Shown in pieces: positions 60,101-64,000 of a stretch of DNA of 64,000 nucleotides. Within the stretch, counting starts at the first letter, position 1. Every line of letters starts with the position of its first letter. Source of the DNA: Flammula alnicola (lineage: Eukaryota > Basidiomycota > Agaricomycetes > Agaricales > Strophariaceae). Both the position numbers and the translations under genes were made by a program. The stretch is taken from assembly GCA_015499995.1 (NCBI GenBank), contig JADNRV010000013.1, forward strand, positions 458,075-522,074, read 5' to 3'. Below the pieces are notes generated by a model, which saw nothing but the letters and a program-made list of their open reading frames with translations, was not told where the DNA came from and did not search any database.

Positions 60101-61619
60101 AGCCACCGCACTGGAATAATAAAAGTACCATTCTTGAGGCGTGCAACTTCATCAATGTAGTAATGGCAGTTGCCAGCATCATACATAGGGCTTAATGTAT
60201 GCGGATCAACATCCTTCCTCCATTTCTGAGCATGATAAACCTCAGATATAACACCATCCCGGGGAATCACTGGATAACGACGGATATGACCGCATACCAT
60301 GGGATTGGCCCAGTCCTAAGTACAATAAAACATCTAAGTCTGATCTTAGATAGTGTAAAGACATTGCGCACCATGGCCACCAGAGTACGCGGATCATTCA
60401 TGGAATAAACATTGCCTTTAGGAGACTTGTGCTGTGTGGTTGGTACACCAGTTGACTTCCGAAGAGAGGCCTGTACCTGACGAAGATGGTATAAAGAGGG
60501 GACGTCGCGGGCACCGCCTTCACGGAGTATCCAGAGAAATACATTCATGAGCGAGTTAGAAATTCGCATTCTAGGGAGGTTGTCAAGGGTATCAAGGAGG
60601 AACATCTATTATGGAAGGGAAAGTATGTTTAATCATTGGTTGGAGGGTTAAAGAGTATACATATTACTCACCATCTTTGATTCATAAAGGCGACCAAGCA
60701 TCGGAAATCTTGGGTTCACTTGTGCCTTGCGGCTCTTCAGTAAGTACGTCGGGTGCATTCAAGTCTATCCAAAGCATGATATGCATTGAAATGTATGAAA
60801 ACAATTCAATGGAATATACGTACTTGCATTCCGTAACAACTCGGACAGGATATCCTCTTGTTCCAACGCATCCAGCAGTAGTTCACCATCATTTGGATCT
60901 TCTTCAGGAAGGAAATCTGCACTATGCCAAAGATCAAAATCAGCGGCCTCCTGCTCCAGGCGCTTCCTCTCCTCTGCTGCAGCAAGTGTATGGTCGACTC
61001 CAGCATCAAAGACTTCATTGCCAAGTGCGTAGCGGTCCCACATTCTTTGCTCTTCCTCACTTAGCTGAGGAGGAGGAGCGTGTGCTGTTGCAGTAGCTTC
61101 CGGTTGGATTGTTGAAGATAGTATAATAAAATCGATGTTATCTTCCATCGCACTTTCTTCTTGCATAGAGCGTTCTCCAGCTTTTTCAGCAGATTCTTTG
61201 ATTCTCTGGGCCTCGAGGGAGTTGGCATGGTTGTCTGACTTTAAGTGATTAGATACGCTTCCCTTGTTGATCCACCCACTGCCATTTTCTTTGCGTGCCG
61301 CAAGACATATGGTGCATCGGACTTTCAGGCAGTCGTCTGAAATTTCTATAACTAAGAATTGTTCACATTAAACTGCAGATAAGGGTAGAATTTGGAAACC
61401 TACAGTCAGGCAGTGGATTTTTTGACTTGCGTCCTTTTGCCATTCTTCAAAACCTACGTATGAGTCCGAAGGAAGAATATGGTATGGCCATTTCAAGTCA
61501 TAAATTGTGTCACGTGATAACAGAATAATGTTTGCGCTGGGCTGCGGGGCGTTCATGCCCCCATTCCATGCACTAATGGTACGTGATCCTGCCCTAGGAC
61601 CAGTGGCAGGATCCGTCAA
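57128..61619 (-). mobile_element. Large transposon protein gene with C2H2-like finger, apparently intact
   Basis: A multi-exon gene encoding about 1,000-1,100 residues, of a family abundant in agaricomycete genomes and linked to DNA transposons; the exact superfamily cannot be settled here. From 61619: DLKWPYHILPSDSYVGFEEW, then a finger-like segment (VRCTICLAARKENGSGW, SNHLKSDNHAN), an acidic linker, [140 protein letters not shown] and FECFNAIFRFCSIYSNHLAP. It ends with a basic tail (KKRTRSEMEAEADDTEMAL) at 57128. Exons join in frame wherever I tested. Terminal inverted repeats were not found by eye. Confidence 0.75.
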
Positions 61620-61829
61620 TTCGATCCGTCGGGAAACGGGTTACAAACAGGTAGAAATACAAGTATGCGAGCCCAGGAAGAAATCCTGCAAACGTGGCAC
61701 AGGCGATACATAAGAACCAAATAATTTAGAACCCTCGGTGTAAAGTAGTAGTAAAGGAAGTGGTAACGAAAAACAGCATAGATATAAATACAGGTTGAGG
61801 TGGGTGGGTAGCACGAGAAGAAACGAGTG

Positions 61830-62150
61830 TACTGAGCCCAGAACGGAGTAGGGGATATGCGTTCAATGCCCAATTGATCCAACCTCCCAGTTTGAAGTAG
61901 TCAGAAAGTTTCGGACAACCCATTTTTGCAAAGATCTGAATGGCCGCAATGAGGTCGATGCGAGCATCATCTGGCATCGAGATCGTCATCTCATTGGGAT
62001 CAACTTCATAACCAATGATGGTGAGCTTTGCCCCCCACAGTTGCTTTTCTTCGTCATGCGGGATGCCCAATTCATCGAATAGTTGAAGGTGCACTTGCTT
62101 GGCGGGCATCAGCTTCTTGTATGTTCCCCCTCGATCTCCCACGAGAATGG
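61830..62150 (-). mobile_element. Retroelement reverse-transcriptase-like fragment
   Basis: A minus-strand frame reads KKLMPAKQVHLQLFDELGIP, KQLWGAKLTIIGYEVDPNEM, TISMPDDARIDLIAAIQIFA and GGWINWALNAYPLLRSGLST. This is the connection/RNase-H-proximal pattern found in many basidiomycete retroelement proteins (a thumb-like segment with 'GWINWALN.YPLLRP'). Only about 100 residues are present, and both flanks are unrelated. The upstream flank is the URA2-derived pseudogene, joined at about 62150-62160. Confidence 0.65.
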
Positions 62151-62154
62151 CGGT

Positions 62155-64000
62155 AAACAATGCTGTTCTCGTCGCCAAATGGAAGGATCAAAGCAGTTGT
62201 AAATCCTGCGCTGATGGATGCCTCCATGGCAGAAGCAAGGTCCTTGCTGCCAGTGAGAGCGAGACTAGGAAGCTCCGATGTTGACCAACCCAGGGAATGT
62301 ACGAGTACGATGAGAACTTTTCAAGTCTAGGCTAGAGACGTCGAGAGGAAGCCTGCGAATGAGCTCCTCAGCCAACATCTCCGCGTTCTTCACGTTGGTG
62401 ATGAGAGGAATCACAAGTCCACAGCCATATGACGAGTGTGATAACCCTTACTCATGTAGCTAGCGCGTCGACGATAGTGATTCTTGGAAGGTAGATTGAT
62501 ATACATGTCTATAAGATTGTTCGCCAAATGCTGGGTCAACGAATATTCCTACTTTGGTTTGTCACGGCTGTCCTCGCCGAGGGTTTCGAGGTACTAAAGG
62601 AAAGAAAAAATTGTGAGCAAGAGAAAGAAAGATTGATAAATATACGCATACCTTGCAAAGGAACATTGTGTTCAGTCAAGAAATCCGCCGTTCCAGACGT
62701 AGCAAAAATGTTGTAACCTGCTGCACTGAGTTTCTGCACCAACAAGAAGCTCAACTTTTCGTGATAGCTTCCAATCTAGAAAAGAATATTCTTCTTGGGC
62801 AGGACGATACCAGCGCCTTGAGGTAAGCTTCATACTTGTCATGACGGAAGCAAGCGACTTCACCTGTCGAGGCTATTTCCACACCGAGGACAGGATCGGC
62901 AGCAGACAAGCGACTGAAGCTGAACTGTGGTACCTTGACCCGACATAGTTGGTGGGAAGACCGAGGTCGGGATAAGACTCAACTGGGATATCAAGCATGG
63001 CCTTGGTAGCCATCTCGATAGCATCGACGTCAACGCCCATCACCTTCGAGACGAATGGGAACGAGCGAGCGGCACACAGATTGCACTCGATGACCTTGAT
63101 CTCATTGTTCTTGGCTATGAACTGGATGTTGAATGGGCCAGTGACATTGAGTGCATTGCCGATCTTCGCCGTCGCTTCTTCGATCTGTTTAACGGTCTGA
63201 GGATCCAGGTCTTGAGGAGGATGAATAAGCGTGGCATCTCCTGAATGCACCCCAGCATTCTCTACGTGCTCGGAGATATAGTGCATAACCATCTTTCCGT
63301 CCTTTGCAATGGCGTCCATCTCGATCTTTTTCGCCTGCTCGATATACTTCGAGATAACGACTGGATGGTCTCTCGACACCTCCACAGCCTGTGTCAAGTA
63401 ATTGGAGAGATCGTCGCTGGTCGAGACGACATTCATTGCAGCACCCGACAGGACATACGAAGGCCTGACGAGCACAGGGTACCCGACTTTGTCGCAGAAC
63501 TCAGTCGCAGCCTTGAAGCTCATCAGCTCCTTCCACAGAGGCTGATCGACACCAAGGCACGAGAACTTGTATCGGTTCTCCATGTGGCGATATTGTTCGG
63601 TGTCTGGCCTCCCATGGAAAGGATGACTCCACAAGAGCTCTCGATGTTGCAGATGTCGAGGATGGTCTCCAAGCTGATGTTCTCGAAGTATAGTCGATCT
63701 GCCTCATTGTAATCGGTGCTGACAGTTTCCGGGTTGTAGTTGACCATAACGGTGGGCAAACCTTGATCACGAAGTGTCCTGATCGCGCGCGGACAGCACA
63801 CCAATCGAACTCGACAGAGGAACTGATGCGATACACACCGAGCCAAGGACGATGACAACACGGTCTGTGAAATTGATATCGTGCTCGACGGCGTTGTAGG
63901 TCATGTAGAGGTAGTTGGTGTAAGCAGGGAACTCGGTGGCTACGGTATCGATCTGCTGCTTGACGAATGCGAATGGCGAGATACTGGCTTCCTGGTGAAG
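62155..64000 (-). pseudogene. URA2/CAD (carbamoyl-phosphate synthase - DHOase-like) pseudogene, cut by right edge
   Basis: Remnant of the multifunctional pyrimidine-synthesis protein. From 64000 on the minus strand: [20 protein letters not shown], then frame-shifted [14 protein letters not shown] and [101 protein letters not shown], then frame-shifted [25 protein letters not shown], a nonsense codon, and [20 protein letters not shown]. Further on come [46 protein letters not shown] and the start of the DHOase-like domain (ALTGSKDLASAMEASISAGF), which stops at the retroelement junction. About 20 codons are missing after NNIA and about five after YKFS. Confidence 0.88.

Noticed and set aside
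60690..60760. Apparent frameshift in the transposon gene before FLLDTLDNLP
   Set aside because: Another frame (YLLKSRKAQVNPRFPMLGRL, then YESKM) runs through the stretch and joins the next exon correctly.

Overview
The window is nuclear DNA of a basidiomycete fungus, most likely an agaricomycete. Genes are split by many short GT-AG introns of about 45-75 nt and lie close together on both strands. The readable proteins are fungal housekeeping families, alongside families typical of mushroom-forming fungi: a DUF6699-type protein, a large transposon protein with a C2H2-like finger, and a Cys-cluster transposon-type motif. All gene models were spliced by eye, so spans run from start to stop codon including introns, and inner exon edges are approximate.

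Region 1 (1-28.6 kb) is ordinary and gene-dense. It holds an Sso1-type syntaxin (cut by the left edge), argininosuccinate lyase, an MCH1-like MFS transporter, an AIG1/FAR-17a-like membrane protein, an apparent IST1-TBC fusion protein, an unknown four-pass membrane protein, a head-to-head kynureninase / kynurenine 3-monooxygenase pair (de novo NAD+ synthesis), a tiny membrane protein, an AT-hook protein, the ER lectin OS-9/Yos9, and an HRK1/SAT4-type kinase whose reading frame is broken in several places.

Region 2 (28.6-33.7 kb) is a gene-poor gap with two pairs of decayed direct repeats. Region 3 (33.7-50 kb) is gene-dense again: PRP28 helicase, an EF-hand-like protein, an HMG-box gene lying between 25-bp inverted repeats, a METTL21-type methyltransferase, a RhoGEF, asparagine synthetase, a DUF6699-type protein and a second complete Sso1-type syntaxin.

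Region 4 (50-64 kb) is different: a four-copy 125-bp tandem repeat, a gutted polyketide synthase, a RasGEF truncated at both ends, a long transposon gene that looks largely intact, a reverse-transcriptase-like fragment, and a URA2/CAD pseudogene joined to that fragment and running off the right edge. It looks like a transposon-rich graveyard of host-gene fragments.

Several conserved genes (HRK1-like kinase, asparagine synthetase, possibly the RhoGEF) carry single-base frame breaks, mostly missing bases in short homopolymers. These may be consensus errors rather than biology, and should be separated from the true pseudogenes of region 4, which show block deletions and nonsense codons. No convincing tRNA, rRNA or CRISPR array was seen.
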